A stretch of 64,000 bases of DNA from Bifidobacterium phasiani (GTDB lineage Bacteria > Actinomycetota > Actinomycetes > Actinomycetales > Bifidobacteriaceae), in NCBI RefSeq assembly GCF_019331775.1, contig NZ_JAHBBD010000007.1, forward strand, positions 52,019 through 116,018, in the 5' to 3' direction. Below are positions 17,946-27,378 of this stretch, piece after piece (the stretch's first letter is position 1; the number at the start of each line of letters is the position of its first letter). Under the pieces are notes generated by a model, which did no database searches, was not told the origin of the DNA, and saw only the letters and a list, made by a program, of their open reading frames with translations. The position numbers and the translations under genes were made by a program.

Positions 17946-18698
17946 TCAGTTCTGCGGGGAGGCGACGACCACGCGGGCGGCGCGGATCACGCGGTCGCCG
18001 ATGCGGTAGCCCGCCTCGACCACGGTGTCCACGATCTCCTTGTCCGCGTTCGGATCCGGCCGGTGCAGGATCGCGTCGTGCCTGGTCGGGTCGAACTCCT
18101 CGCCCTTTTCGCCGAACTTCTCGACGCCGAACTTCTCGAAGGCCTTGTCGATCTTCGCGGAGACGGCCTTGAACGAGTCGTCCATCTCGCTGTGCTCGCG
18201 GATGCGGTCGATGTCGTCGAGCGCGGGCAGCAGCGCGGTGAGCACGTCGATGATGCCGTGCTGGCGGAAGCGCTCCTGCTCCTTCTGCGCACGGTTGCGG
18301 TAGTTGATGAACTCCGCGCGTTCGCGCTGCAGCGCCTCGAGGTATTCGGCCGCCTCCTGCTTGGCCTTGCCGAGCGGGGTCAGCGTGTCGTCGCCCTGCT
18401 GGGCGGCGTCGGATGCGTCGTCGGCCGCCGCATCGCCGGAGCCGGCGGCACCGGCGTCGGACGCGGAGGCATCGGAGGCCTGGTCGCCGGAGGCGGCGTC
18501 CGCCTCGGCCGAAGCGTCGGTCGGGGCACCCGTCGCGGCGTCGCCCGCGGGCGCGGCGGCGCCTTCGGGGGCGGACGGCTCCTCGGAACCGCCCGCGGCG
18601 GGGCCGGAACCGGCCGGAGCCGGCTTCGCGGAGGCGTCCGCGAAGTCGTCGGCGTCCGGCAGGTCGTTCAGGTAATCGTCCTTGTTGAACTCAGACAT
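17946..18698 (-). CDS. grpE: Nucleotide exchange factor GrpE (250 aa)
   Basis: The C-terminal part (about 105-250) is the GrpE family: a long helix (KAEAAEYLEALQRERAEFINYRNR-type region), then LLPALDDIDRI and the beta domain ending YRIGDRVIRAARVVVA. GrpE exchanges ADP for ATP on DnaK. The N-terminal 100 residues are an Ala/Asp/Gly-rich, very acidic disordered extension, longer than in most GrpE proteins. The start at 18698 is preceded by GAGGCAGG and lies 15 bases after the dnaK stop, so the two are cotranscribed. It works with DnaK and DnaJ in the cytoplasm. Confidence 0.96.
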   Translation of the reverse strand: MSEFNKDDYLNDLPDADDFADASAKPAPAGSGPAAGGSEEPSAPEGAAAPAGDAATGAPTDASAEADAASGDQASDASASDAGAAGSGDAAADDASDAAQQGDDTLTPLGKAKQEAAEYLEALQRERAEFINYRNRAQKEQERFRQHGIIDVLTALLPALDDIDRIREHSEMDDSFKAVSAKIDKAFEKFGVEKFGEKGEEFDPTRHDAILHRPDPNADKEIVDTVVEAGYRIGDRVIRAARVVVASPQN

Positions 18699-18713
18699 GA
18701 TTGCCTGCCTCGA

Positions 18714-20573
<1,860 letters not shown>

Positions 20574-20637
20574 TGTTTCGCTCCTTTATGTTCGGTTGTC
20601 GTTACGTCTTTCGCCCAGGTTCTGGGTGCTTCCAAAA

Positions 20638-20670
20638 CTTGAGCCTACACCACTCAACTTTGGGACGCAA
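20638..20670 (-). promoter_or_regulatory. dnaK promoter overlapped by an HspR (HAIR) operator
   Basis: On the plus strand the site reads CTTGAGC (20638-20644), a 7-base spacer, then ACTCAAC (20652-20658). It matches the HAIR consensus CTTGAGT-N7-ACTCAAG at 12 of 14 positions. On the minus strand a -35 TTGCGT (20665-20670), a 17-base spacer and a -10 TAGGCT (20642-20647) cover the same bases. Bound HspR would therefore block RNA polymerase directly. The match of spacing and sequence makes both calls strong; the transcription start itself is inferred. Confidence 0.85.
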
Positions 20671-21082
20671 GTTATTATTCCCGGTTTTGAGGGAATTTTT
20701 GGGCGATATGGCGAGGGCGCGGAGGATTGCGGCGCGAGAGGCGTGGCGGCCGAGCGATTCACGTGCGCCCCGGATGCCAAGGCGCTCGCCCGGCTCCAAG
20801 GATGTCTCACATGCCGGGTCAACGCAGGCATCGAAATGCCCCCGGGAAACGGCCGACGCCACCCTTGGACACCGGATAGCCCCGGGGAACGGACCGGCAC
20901 CGGCCACACTCACACCGCACCGGCCTACAGTCATCCCGCGCCGCCCCGCGCCGCGCAGGCACACCGCTCGAAAGTGCCGGGAACGGGCGGGTGCCGGCCC
21001 GTTCCCGGGCCCATCAGAACCGGCGCACGATACCCAAATTCGCGGCCAGGATTGCCGCCCCGCGGAGTGGTTTCTTGATTAC

Positions 21083-21264
21083 GCGTAGCAAATTCGGGGC
21101 CTTGCAGACACCAAATCGCATTACGTGAGGCACCGGAACGCCATATCCCGAGTACGACCCGCGGAATTCCGCCAGTCATACTCGGGGTACGCCCCAAAGC
21201 CCACCTCACCTAATGCAGATCGATGTCCGCAAACCTCCAAATCCACTACAGCTAACGCAACTGC
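21083..21264. repeat. Long imperfect palindromic repeat, family 1, copy 2
   Basis: A diverged copy of the element at 14930-15104 in the same orientation. Shared blocks include CTTGCAGACACC, ACGTGAGGCACC, GGAACGCCATA, GCGGAATTCCGCC, CACCTCACCTAATGCAGAT and CTACAGCTAACGCA. The copy keeps the arms (TACTCGGG against CCCGAGTA), with several differences being compensated across the stem. It lies between the divergent dnaK and fic genes. The two copies bracket the HAD gene and heat-shock operon. Confidence 0.75.
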
Positions 21265-21353
21265 ACCACCAGCGCGCGCGGCGTACGCCGAGGGCCCGCG
21301 ACAGCGACGCCCCGCCTCGGCACACAGCACGCCCGACATCACCCTCACCGGCG

Positions 21354-21409
21354 GATAAGTGGTAATAAACATCACCCTTATTATCACTTATCGCATATGT
21401 GATAATAAG
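21354..21409 (+). promoter_or_regulatory. fic promoter with two palindromic operator-like sites
   Basis: A near-palindrome at 21377-21409 has 15-base arms, CTTATTATCACTTAT and ATATGTGATAATAAG, with one mismatch and a CGC loop. A further half-site GATAAGTGGTAATAA lies at 21354-21368. The palindrome ends five bases before the fic ATG and no ribosome binding site is present. GATAAT at 21401-21406, within an extended -10 (TGTGATAAT), would place the transcript start at about the ATG, giving a leaderless mRNA. A repressor bound here would cover the -10. Confidence 0.6.
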
Positions 21410-21414
21410 AAACT

Positions 21415-22692
21415 ATGACCACATCGGATATCGGCTCCGCCGCCCCCACCATCACCCTGCCCGCCCCCGCTTGGCACAACGGGTACTGGCGTCCCCGAGA
21501 TGGGACCTATCTGTCACGCACGCAGCGTCTCAAGGAGACCGGTCCGTACCGTTCGGCGATACCGTCACGGATTGCGGACCATGACATCGTCTTCCCGGCC
21601 GACATAGCCGCCGACCTGGAGGAAACCGCCGCCAGACTCGCCGATTTCGACGCCTATGCGGGCCGGAGGTTCGACGACGCGGCAGGTCGCGACGACCATG
21701 CCGCGGCCGACCGGCACACACGCACGCTCGGTCCGATGTCCGCGGTGCTGCTGCGCACGGAATCGACCTCGTCCTCTCAAATCGAGCATCTGACCGCCGG
21801 TGCACGGGCCCTGGCGCTCCAGGAGCTGGGCGAAGGCAAACGCAACGATAACGCCGCCGTGATATCCGGCAATGTCGCGGCGATGGAGTCGGCATTGCAA
21901 CTGGCAGATGACCTGTGCGAGGACAACGTGCTGCGCATGCACCGGGCGCTGCTGTCCACGCAGCAGGGATGGGAGCCATATGCGGGCCGGTACCGCACCG
22001 AGCTGGTCTGGATCGGCGGCAGCGGGCACGGACCGCGGCACGCCTCTTACGTGGCGCCGGAGGCCGACCTGGTTCCGAGCTGCATGGCCGATCTGTTCGA
22101 GTTCGTCCGGCGCGACGACCTCCCCGTCATCGCACAATGCGCCATCGCGCACGCCCAGTTCGAGACCATCCACCCGTTCGCCGACGGCAACGGGCGCGTC
22201 GGGCGGGCACTGATTCATGCACTGCTGCACAACAAGGGACTGGTGACCCACACAACGCCGCCGGTATCCGCCGGGCTGCTCACCGACACCGACAGATACT
22301 TCCAAGCATTGCAGCGTTACCGACAGGGCGATGCAACCCCGATCATCTCGTGTTTCGCCCAGGCATGCCGCTTCGCCGCAGCCTCCGGTCGCAAACTGGT
22401 AGACGATCTTGCCGCGCAACTGAATCAGGCAAGGACGGCCCTGCGCGGGATCCGCGCGGATGCGGCGGCATGGCGCGCCCTGCCGTTGCTGGTCGGACAG
22501 CCGATCGTCAACGCCGAGTATCTGATGCGGGAGATGCACATATCCGCGATGACGGCGTACCGCAGTCTGGACACGCTGACGGAACGAAACATACTCACCG
22601 TGACAACCGGAGGGCGACGCAACCGGGTGTGGGAGCATAAGGGCATCATCGACGTGCTCGACGACTATGCGGCGGGGTTGAGGCGGCGTTAA
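21415..22692 (+). CDS. Fic family protein with C-terminal winged-helix domain (425 aa)
   Basis: The central Fic domain carries HPFADGNGRVGR, the complete HxFx(D/E)GNGRxxR active site. Fic enzymes usually transfer AMP from ATP to Tyr/Thr/Ser hydroxyls of target proteins. The N-terminal region (to about residue 150) is of the Fic_N type and contains STSSSQIEHL, resembling the class II autoinhibitory helix whose glutamate blocks ATP. The last 70 residues look like a winged helix (MHISAMTAYRSLDTLTERNILTV, then RRNRVWEH), common in large bacterial Fic proteins and probably DNA-binding. Palindromes related to each other lie at the start codon and 63 bases after the stop, which suggests autoregulation. 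Target unknown. Confidence 0.92.
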   Translation: MTTSDIGSAAPTITLPAPAWHNGYWRPRDGTYLSRTQRLKETGPYRSAIPSRIADHDIVFPADIAADLEETAARLADFDAYAGRRFDDAAGRDDHAAADRHTRTLGPMSAVLLRTESTSSSQIEHLTAGARALALQELGEGKRNDNAAVISGNVAAMESALQLADDLCEDNVLRMHRALLSTQQGWEPYAGRYRTELVWIGGSGHGPRHASYVAPEADLVPSCMADLFEFVRRDDLPVIAQCAIAHAQFETIHPFADGNGRVGRALIHALLHNKGLVTHTTPPVSAGLLTDTDRYFQALQRYRQGDATPIISCFAQACRFAAASGRKLVDDLAAQLNQARTALRGIRADAAAWRALPLLVGQPIVNAEYLMREMHISAMTAYRSLDTLTERNILTVTTGGRRNRVWEHKGIIDVLDDYAAGLRRR

Positions 22693-22754
22693 CGAAGCGT
22701 CAACGCACGGCGAAGAAGACATACCCCGCCCCGACTGTCAATGTGATACGAACA

Positions 22755-22799
22755 GGGCTCCTTATTATCACTTATGCGATAAGTGATAATAAGGAGCCC
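22755..22799. terminator. Perfect 21-bp inverted repeat after fic; terminator and/or operator
   Basis: A perfect inverted repeat: the arm at 22755-22775 (GGGCTCC then TTATTATCACTTAT) pairs with 22779-22799 across a GCG loop. It lies between the convergent fic and HTH genes, so it can act as a bidirectional terminator, though no T-tract follows. Its inner 14 bases are the same TTATTATCACTTAT found in the palindrome at the fic promoter. That makes a protein-binding site equally likely. Confidence 0.6.
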
Positions 22800-22844
22800 C
22801 GCCCATATCAGATGCGGCCGGCGACAAGCCCGGCCACGGAAACG

Positions 22845-23837
22845 TCAGCGAGCGGTCGCGCCGCGGCGCATCTCGTCGCGCAGCCGCTCCAGCTGCCGTT
22901 CGAGCTGGTCGATGCGCCGGGCCTGCTGCATGATGATCAGGCCGTAGATGTCCGCGTCGCCGCGCCCGCGGCCACGCTCCGGCGCGGCCGGCTCATACCG
23001 CGCCGACAGCTCCATGGACGTCAGCTCGTCGTCGTCCTTGCGCGCGTGGCCGACCGGCGGGGTGACCGGCTGCGTCCACCGCTGGGACTCCGGCACGTCG
23101 AACCGTCCGACGCGCACGTCCCCGGCGGACCCGGCGCGGCGACCGTCGCGGCCGCCACGCGAGCCGGCATGCTCGGCCCCGGCCGTTCGGCCACGCACAC
23201 CCGCCCGATCACGACCGGTCGTGCGAGCATGCCCGGATGTCCGTCCGCGCCCCGACGATTCGGCATGCCGGTCCGGTTCCGGAACGTCCCCGGACTCCAC
23301 GTCGTCCACGGCCCCGCTCGCATCACCGTTCACGACACCACCCTCGAAGCCGATCGCAGCACCATCGCGCTCGGGCGCGGCGCCGCCCCCATCTTCCGCG
23401 CGCTCGCGTTTCCGCGCCTCGCCGCCCGCTTCGCCGGCATGCCCGACGCCACCGGCACCGCCGCACCCGACTTCGGCCGGCACGCCGGAGCCGATGCCGT
23501 CCGCCGCAGCCCCAACCGGTTCGATGCCGCCCCTCGCGTCGGCGGCGCCGACGCCCTGCCGCCTGACCGCGCCATCGGGCTTCTCCGTCTTGAAGTACCG
23601 CCGCCATCGAGCGATGCATCGCTCGATGCGTTTGTATCCGATCAGCGAGGAATCCAGTCCGGCACGCCGGAAGATCTGCGCGGGCGACTCCCCCGCCTCG
23701 TACTGGCGTATGCAGTCGCGTTTGAATTCCTCGGTGTAGTGGATACGGTTCTGCGCGACCCGCTCGACGGCGGGCAACGACTGCAGATATCTGATCTCAC
23801 GGGCGCTGAATGTTGCTGTATCCGCGTTACGTGTCAT
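22845..23837 (-). CDS. HTH protein with transposase-like N-terminus and coiled-coil C-terminus (330 aa)
   Basis: The N-terminal 90 residues contain a helix-turn-helix of the transposase orfA kind (YTEEFKRDCIRQYEAGES, AQIFRRAGL, then RIERCIARWRR). The central 180 residues are Gly/Ala/Arg/Asp-rich low complexity. The C-terminus is a short coiled coil (QQARRIDQLERQLERLRDEM). No DDE catalytic region or partner reading frame is present, so it is not a complete transposase. It may be a domesticated regulator or a transposase-derived protein. The ATG at 23837 is preferred because GGGAG stands five bases upstream; a GTG at 23849 is the alternative. Function unknown. Confidence 0.6.
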   Translation of the reverse strand: MTRNADTATFSAREIRYLQSLPAVERVAQNRIHYTEEFKRDCIRQYEAGESPAQIFRRAGLDSSLIGYKRIERCIARWRRYFKTEKPDGAVRRQGVGAADARGGIEPVGAAADGIGSGVPAEVGCGGAGGVGHAGEAGGEARKRERAEDGGGAAPERDGAAIGFEGGVVNGDASGAVDDVESGDVPEPDRHAESSGRGRTSGHARTTGRDRAGVRGRTAGAEHAGSRGGRDGRRAGSAGDVRVGRFDVPESQRWTQPVTPPVGHARKDDDELTSMELSARYEPAAPERGRGRGDADIYGLIIMQQARRIDQLERQLERLRDEMRRGATAR

Positions 23838-24067
23838 AACTACTCCCACTTTCCGCGTTTGCGTCCATAGGTTTCACTGGTTAGGTGACGAAAACCCGTC
23901 ACTATGCTGTAAATCCGCTGGCAGCCATCTCCACATACGGCTTCACACGCACCGATGGCCGACACCCCGCCGGAAGGTGCCGACCACGCGCTTTCAGCGA
24001 ACCGTCGGCCGGTCCGGTCCGCGCAGGCCCCGCACGGACCGGACCGCGACGGCGGCCGTCATGCCGT

Positions 24068-24375
24068 TCAGTCGCGCATCGCGTTGCGCGCGTTGCGCGA
24101 CTTCGTGTACATCGCCACGCCCGCGCCCGCGACGAACAGGCTCAGCACCACGAACAGCGCGCTGCCGGCGGCGCCGGCGGCGACGTCGCCGGCGCCGTGC
24201 CCGGGTCGGGCGAATCGGCCTGGATCGCGTCCCGGATGATCCGGTCGCCGCCGGTCTCATCGGCCGCGAACGCGGTCCCGGCGATCGCCGAAGTGGCCAG
24301 CATTGCCACGGCGGCGACGGCCGTGACCAACCTGAACGAAACACCCCCTTGTCGACGCCGATAGGTCTTGTGCAT
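24068..24375 (-). pseudogene. Small secreted/membrane-anchored protein, apparently frameshifted
   Basis: The first frame starts at 24375 after AGGGAG and encodes a clear signal peptide (FRLVTAVAAVAMLATSAIA, then GTAFAAD) and a short extracellular part, but stops at 24142. From about 24190 the neighbouring frame encodes SALFVVLSLFVAGAGVAMY, followed by the basic tail TKSRNARNAMRD and a stop at 24068-24070. Together they make a signal peptide, short ectodomain, transmembrane helix and basic tail of about 100 residues. Joining them needs a one-base insertion or two-base deletion in the GC-rich stretch near 24175-24200. Either the gene is broken or there is a sequence error. No function is recognisable. 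Confidence 0.55.
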
Positions 24376-24647
24376 GTTTCCGTTCTCCCTGTACGAGTGC
24401 TTTCTCCGGCCATCCGCACCGCCCGACAGGGCGCACCCGACGACCCCGGCACGTGGCCATACCGATTCCAGATGCTAACACCCCGAAAACCACCCGGTCT
24501 ATACCCCCTATCCTTCCATGTTACCCACGCTTTTATCGATATAATTCTTTTAGAAAAAACATTTTCTACAAATTCGCAATACCCCCCGATTTTTACCCCA
24601 CGTTTTCCAGCACCCGACACAGACCCCCATACGACCCTCCGAACCGG

Positions 24648-24686
24648 CCGGTTCACACTTTCGCCCCGATGAAACCTGTGAACCGG
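24648..24686. repeat. Inverted repeat CCGGTTCACA / TGTGAACCGG
   Basis: Perfect 10-base arms separated by 19 bases. The same GGTTCAC core recurs as a second inverted pair at 24796-24832, so four copies of the motif occur within 185 bases. The arrangement looks like paired operators for a dimeric regulator. No regulator gene is adjacent. Confidence 0.5.
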
Positions 24687-24795
24687 ACTCCTGTTCATCC
24701 GCACACCGATTTCACACCATTTCGGTCCGCTGCGACGACGCGGCCCCGATGCCGCCGTCGCGTCCGCCGCCTGAATGTTCAATCGCACATGCCTC

Positions 24796-24832
24796 CGGTT
24801 CACAGGATTCAGCCGGCGAATCCCGTGAACCG
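24796..24832. repeat. Inverted repeat CGGTTCAC / GTGAACCG with inner GGATTC / GAATCC
   Basis: Arms of 15 bases with one mismatch around AGCCGGC. It shares the outer motif with the inverted repeat at 24648-24686. It lies just downstream of the alkaline phosphatase terminator and could be an operator or part of an RNA hairpin. Confidence 0.45.
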
Positions 24833-24843
24833 ACCCCATACGC

Positions 24844-24874
24844 AAAAACGCCCTGCGGCACATGCCGCAGGGCG
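24844..24874 (-). terminator. Rho-independent terminator of the alkaline phosphatase gene
   Basis: Read on the minus strand, the arms CGCCCTGCGGCA and TGCCGCAGGGCG form a strong hairpin followed directly by TTTTT. It lies about 110 bases after the alkaline phosphatase stop codon. Confidence 0.85.
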
Positions 24875-24987
24875 TCCGACGGGTCATCCCGTCCCATCTT
24901 CGGTTCTATCGGTTCAGGGCATGGGGCCCTCCGCGGCGGGACGCGGCGCAACCGCGCCCGGCGCCGCCGGAGGGGTCATACCCACGT

Positions 24988-27051
24988 TCAGCGACGACGG
25001 TCCTTGACCATCTTGAGCGCGAGCGCGGTGGAGACCAGCGCCGCGACCAGCACGACGGCCGCGATAATCGCCGAACCGGTCTGGCCGAGCACGCCGGCCA
25101 CGCCGGACTGCTGGCCGTCGGCCTGGCTGTCGCCGGGGTTCTCGACGCTCTCGCCCGGCACGATGCCGGAGACGCTGTCGGCCGGGGCCTGGAACTCCTT
25201 GGTCACCACCTTGCCGGACTGCTTGCCGGTGATGGTCACGGTGTAGGACTTGCCCTCGGTGAGCTTGCCGGTCAGGTCGATGCTCATGGTCTGGCCGGTG
25301 CGCACGCGCACGCCGGAGATCGGGTCGGTCGCGCTCTTGGCGATGTCGTCGGAGCTGACGATCACGGCGCCGTTGTCGCCGGACTCGGCCACCGTGTAGG
25401 AGACCGCCGCGTCGCCGTCGAAGCCGGAGAACTCGACGCGCTGGGTATCGGCGTCGGCGTCGGAGACGAGCTGGGCGTCGGCGCCGTCGGACAGGGCTGC
25501 GATCTCCTCGGAGGTCTTGGCCAGGCCGAGCGCGTTGGCGATCGTGTAGAAGTTGTCGGTCTGGTCGGTCAGGCCGATGACGCGCTGGGCGCCGGGGCCG
25601 GAGGCGGCGATGCGCAGCTGGGTGCCGGTGTGCGACATCGAGCTCTCGACCTCGTCGAACTTCGGGGCGTCGTCGTTCGCGTACATCTGGTCGGGCGAGG
25701 TGCCGTAGGCCACGGTGATCCTGGCGCCGTCGACCGGGGACTCAAGCACGGTGCTCAGCGCGTAGTTCGGCTGCTCCTCGACGATCTGGCTGGTGTGCGC
25801 GTGGTCGGCGGTCACGATGATCAGGGTCTCGCTCAGGTCGACCTTGGCGAGCGCGGCGGAGATGGCCTTGTCGAGGTCGTCGGTCTCGCCGATCTGGCCG
25901 CAGGCGTTGGCGTTGTGGTCCTGCTTGTCGATCGAGGCGCCCTCGACCTGCAGGAAGAAGCCGTTGCTCTGGCCGTTCGGGTTGGCCTCGAGCAGGTCGA
26001 TGGCCTTGGCCGTCATGTCGGCGAGCGAGGCGGAGTTGCCGTTGGCGTTCTTGTTGCCGAGCCAGTCGGGGTTGACCGCGCACTGGATCGGGTTCTCGTC
26101 CTTGGCCGGGTCCTGCTTGGTGGCCACGGACGGGGCGAACTGGGTCTGCAGGTTGCCGTCCGCCATCAGGGCGAGGACCGGCTTGCCGGTGTACTCCAGG
26201 GCGTTGAGCGCGTCGACGTCCTTCTCGACGGTGTCGTAGCCCATGGCCTCGGCCTGCTCCCACACGGTCATGCCCGCGTACTCGCCGGCCTGCACGGTCT
26301 GGTGCAGGTACTTGGCGCCGCCGCCGATCGTCACGTCGGCGCGGGTGTCGAGCATCTGCTCGGAGATCGAGCCGATGCCGCCGTTCTCCTTGAGCTGCGC
26401 GGGCTCGCACTGCGCGTCGGCGTTGTTGTCGGAACCGTCGGTCTTGCCCTGCGGGCCGTAGCAGGAGCGCAGCGTGGAGTGCGACATCTGGGCGGCCGGG
26501 GTGGCGTCCTGGATCTCGGAGGTGGTCACGTTGCCGGTGGCCTTGCCCGCGGCCTTCGCCAGCTCGGTCAGGTTGAGCTGCGGCTTGCCGTAGGCGTCCA
26601 CGTCGAGCGCGTTGTTGTAGGTCTTGGTGCCGGTGGCCCAGGCGGAGCCGGAGGCGGCGGAGTCGGTGACCGGGGTGACGGCCGGCTCGCCCTTGTCCTC
26701 GATGCCGGCGCCGAGCGAGAACGTGGTGTACTGGCCGGTGCCGACGTTGGGGTCGCCCACGTAGCTCGGCTGGCCGATCTTGTCGAGGCCGTCGAACGAG
26801 CCGTTCGCGCCGTGCAGGTAGTCGCGGGCGACGGTGATCTCGGAGTCGCCCATGCCGTCGCCGATGAACAGGATGACGTTCTTGGCGTTCTGGTTGCCGT
26901 ACACGCCCTCGATGCGCTGGGCGCCGCCGTGCACCGCCAGGTCGGCGGCCTGCTTGCCCTCGGCGGCGAACGCGGCGCCGCTGGTGCCCGCGAGCGTGGC
27001 CGCGGCGACGAGCGCGGCGAGCGCCCCCTTCAAAGCCTTGTGATTCTTCAC
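24988..27051 (-). CDS. Secreted, sortase-anchored alkaline phosphatase (687 aa)
   Basis: An alkaline phosphatase of the PhoA superfamily. It has a first metal motif (LFIGDGMGDSE), the phosphoserine site DSAASGSAWATG (D130, S131), GASIDKQDH and TADHAHTSQI for the metal ligands. It releases phosphate from monoesters outside the cell. The N-terminus is a signal peptide (hydrophobic core about residues 9-28, cleavage near AFA-AEG). The C-terminus has LGQTG, an LPxTG variant, then a hydrophobic helix and KMVKDRRR, the pattern of sortase-anchored cell-wall proteins. The start is a GTG at 27051 with AGAGG upstream; an ATG at 27141 would bury the signal peptide. A PHO-box-like repeat lies upstream. 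Confidence 0.9.
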   Translation of the reverse strand: MKNHKALKGALAALVAAATLAGTSGAAFAAEGKQAADLAVHGGAQRIEGVYGNQNAKNVILFIGDGMGDSEITVARDYLHGANGSFDGLDKIGQPSYVGDPNVGTGQYTTFSLGAGIEDKGEPAVTPVTDSAASGSAWATGTKTYNNALDVDAYGKPQLNLTELAKAAGKATGNVTTSEIQDATPAAQMSHSTLRSCYGPQGKTDGSDNNADAQCEPAQLKENGGIGSISEQMLDTRADVTIGGGAKYLHQTVQAGEYAGMTVWEQAEAMGYDTVEKDVDALNALEYTGKPVLALMADGNLQTQFAPSVATKQDPAKDENPIQCAVNPDWLGNKNANGNSASLADMTAKAIDLLEANPNGQSNGFFLQVEGASIDKQDHNANACGQIGETDDLDKAISAALAKVDLSETLIIVTADHAHTSQIVEEQPNYALSTVLESPVDGARITVAYGTSPDQMYANDDAPKFDEVESSMSHTGTQLRIAASGPGAQRVIGLTDQTDNFYTIANALGLAKTSEEIAALSDGADAQLVSDADADTQRVEFSGFDGDAAVSYTVAESGDNGAVIVSSDDIAKSATDPISGVRVRTGQTMSIDLTGKLTEGKSYTVTITGKQSGKVVTKEFQAPADSVSGIVPGESVENPGDSQADGQQSGVAGVLGQTGSAIIAAVVLVAALVSTALALKMVKDRRR

Positions 27052-27211
27052 TTCTTGCCTCTTTCGTCGGATTCGGGTGCGGCCGGCTGCTCCGACCTTC
27101 GTCACAGCCGACTCCGGGGAGGTTCCCACGGGATTCCCCACGTCGTCACGCTAGGCCGGCAAAGCGTCGGGCACGCGACATGAAGACCTCACGGCGGTGA
27201 ATAGTTGACGC

Positions 27212-27233
27212 CGAAGCCGAACCGTCGATGAAC
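27212..27233 (-). promoter_or_regulatory. PHO-box-like direct repeat upstream of alkaline phosphatase
   Basis: On the minus strand two adjacent 11-base units read GTTCATCGACG and GTTCGGCTTCG, sharing GTTC at the start and CG at the end. Actinobacterial PHO boxes bound by PhoP are tandem 11-base units with this GTTCA-type start. The site is about 160 bases before the GTG of a phosphatase gene, where phosphate control would be expected. The match of the second unit is partial. Confidence 0.45.
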
Positions 27234-27306
27234 GACGGATGACTACGTATCGGGAGCGCGGAGTTACGCGGCGCGGGCGGGGCGGTCGCCAAGCCCTTGA
27301 ACGGCA

Positions 27307-27349
27307 AGGGCCCGCACGGGCGGCGACCTTCGCCTCCCGTGCGGGCCCT
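27307..27349 (-). terminator. Terminator-like hairpin after the GH31 gene
   Basis: The arms AGGGCCCGCACGGG and CCCGTGCGGGCCCT pair perfectly over 14 bases around a 15-base loop. The hairpin lies 30 bases downstream of the GH31 stop on the minus strand. There is no long T-tract, so the termination type is uncertain. Confidence 0.65.
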
Positions 27350-27378
27350 GACGCAATCCGGCGCGCGGCCGGCAGCGC

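Larger units (their letters stand above)
24376..24987. other. 612-base intergenic region, partly AT-rich, no gene
   Basis: No credible reading frame is seen. 24480-24620 is strikingly AT-rich for this genome and includes TAGAAAA against TTTTCTA and a TATAAT on the plus strand (24542-24547). It may hold the promoter of the small secreted protein. Two inverted repeats built on GGTTCAC and the terminator of the alkaline phosphatase gene follow to the right and are listed separately. Confidence 0.6.

Noticed and set aside
23885..23902. Small hairpin GTGACG/CGTCAC before the small secreted gene region
   Set aside because: Short stem without T-run or conserved context; likely chance.
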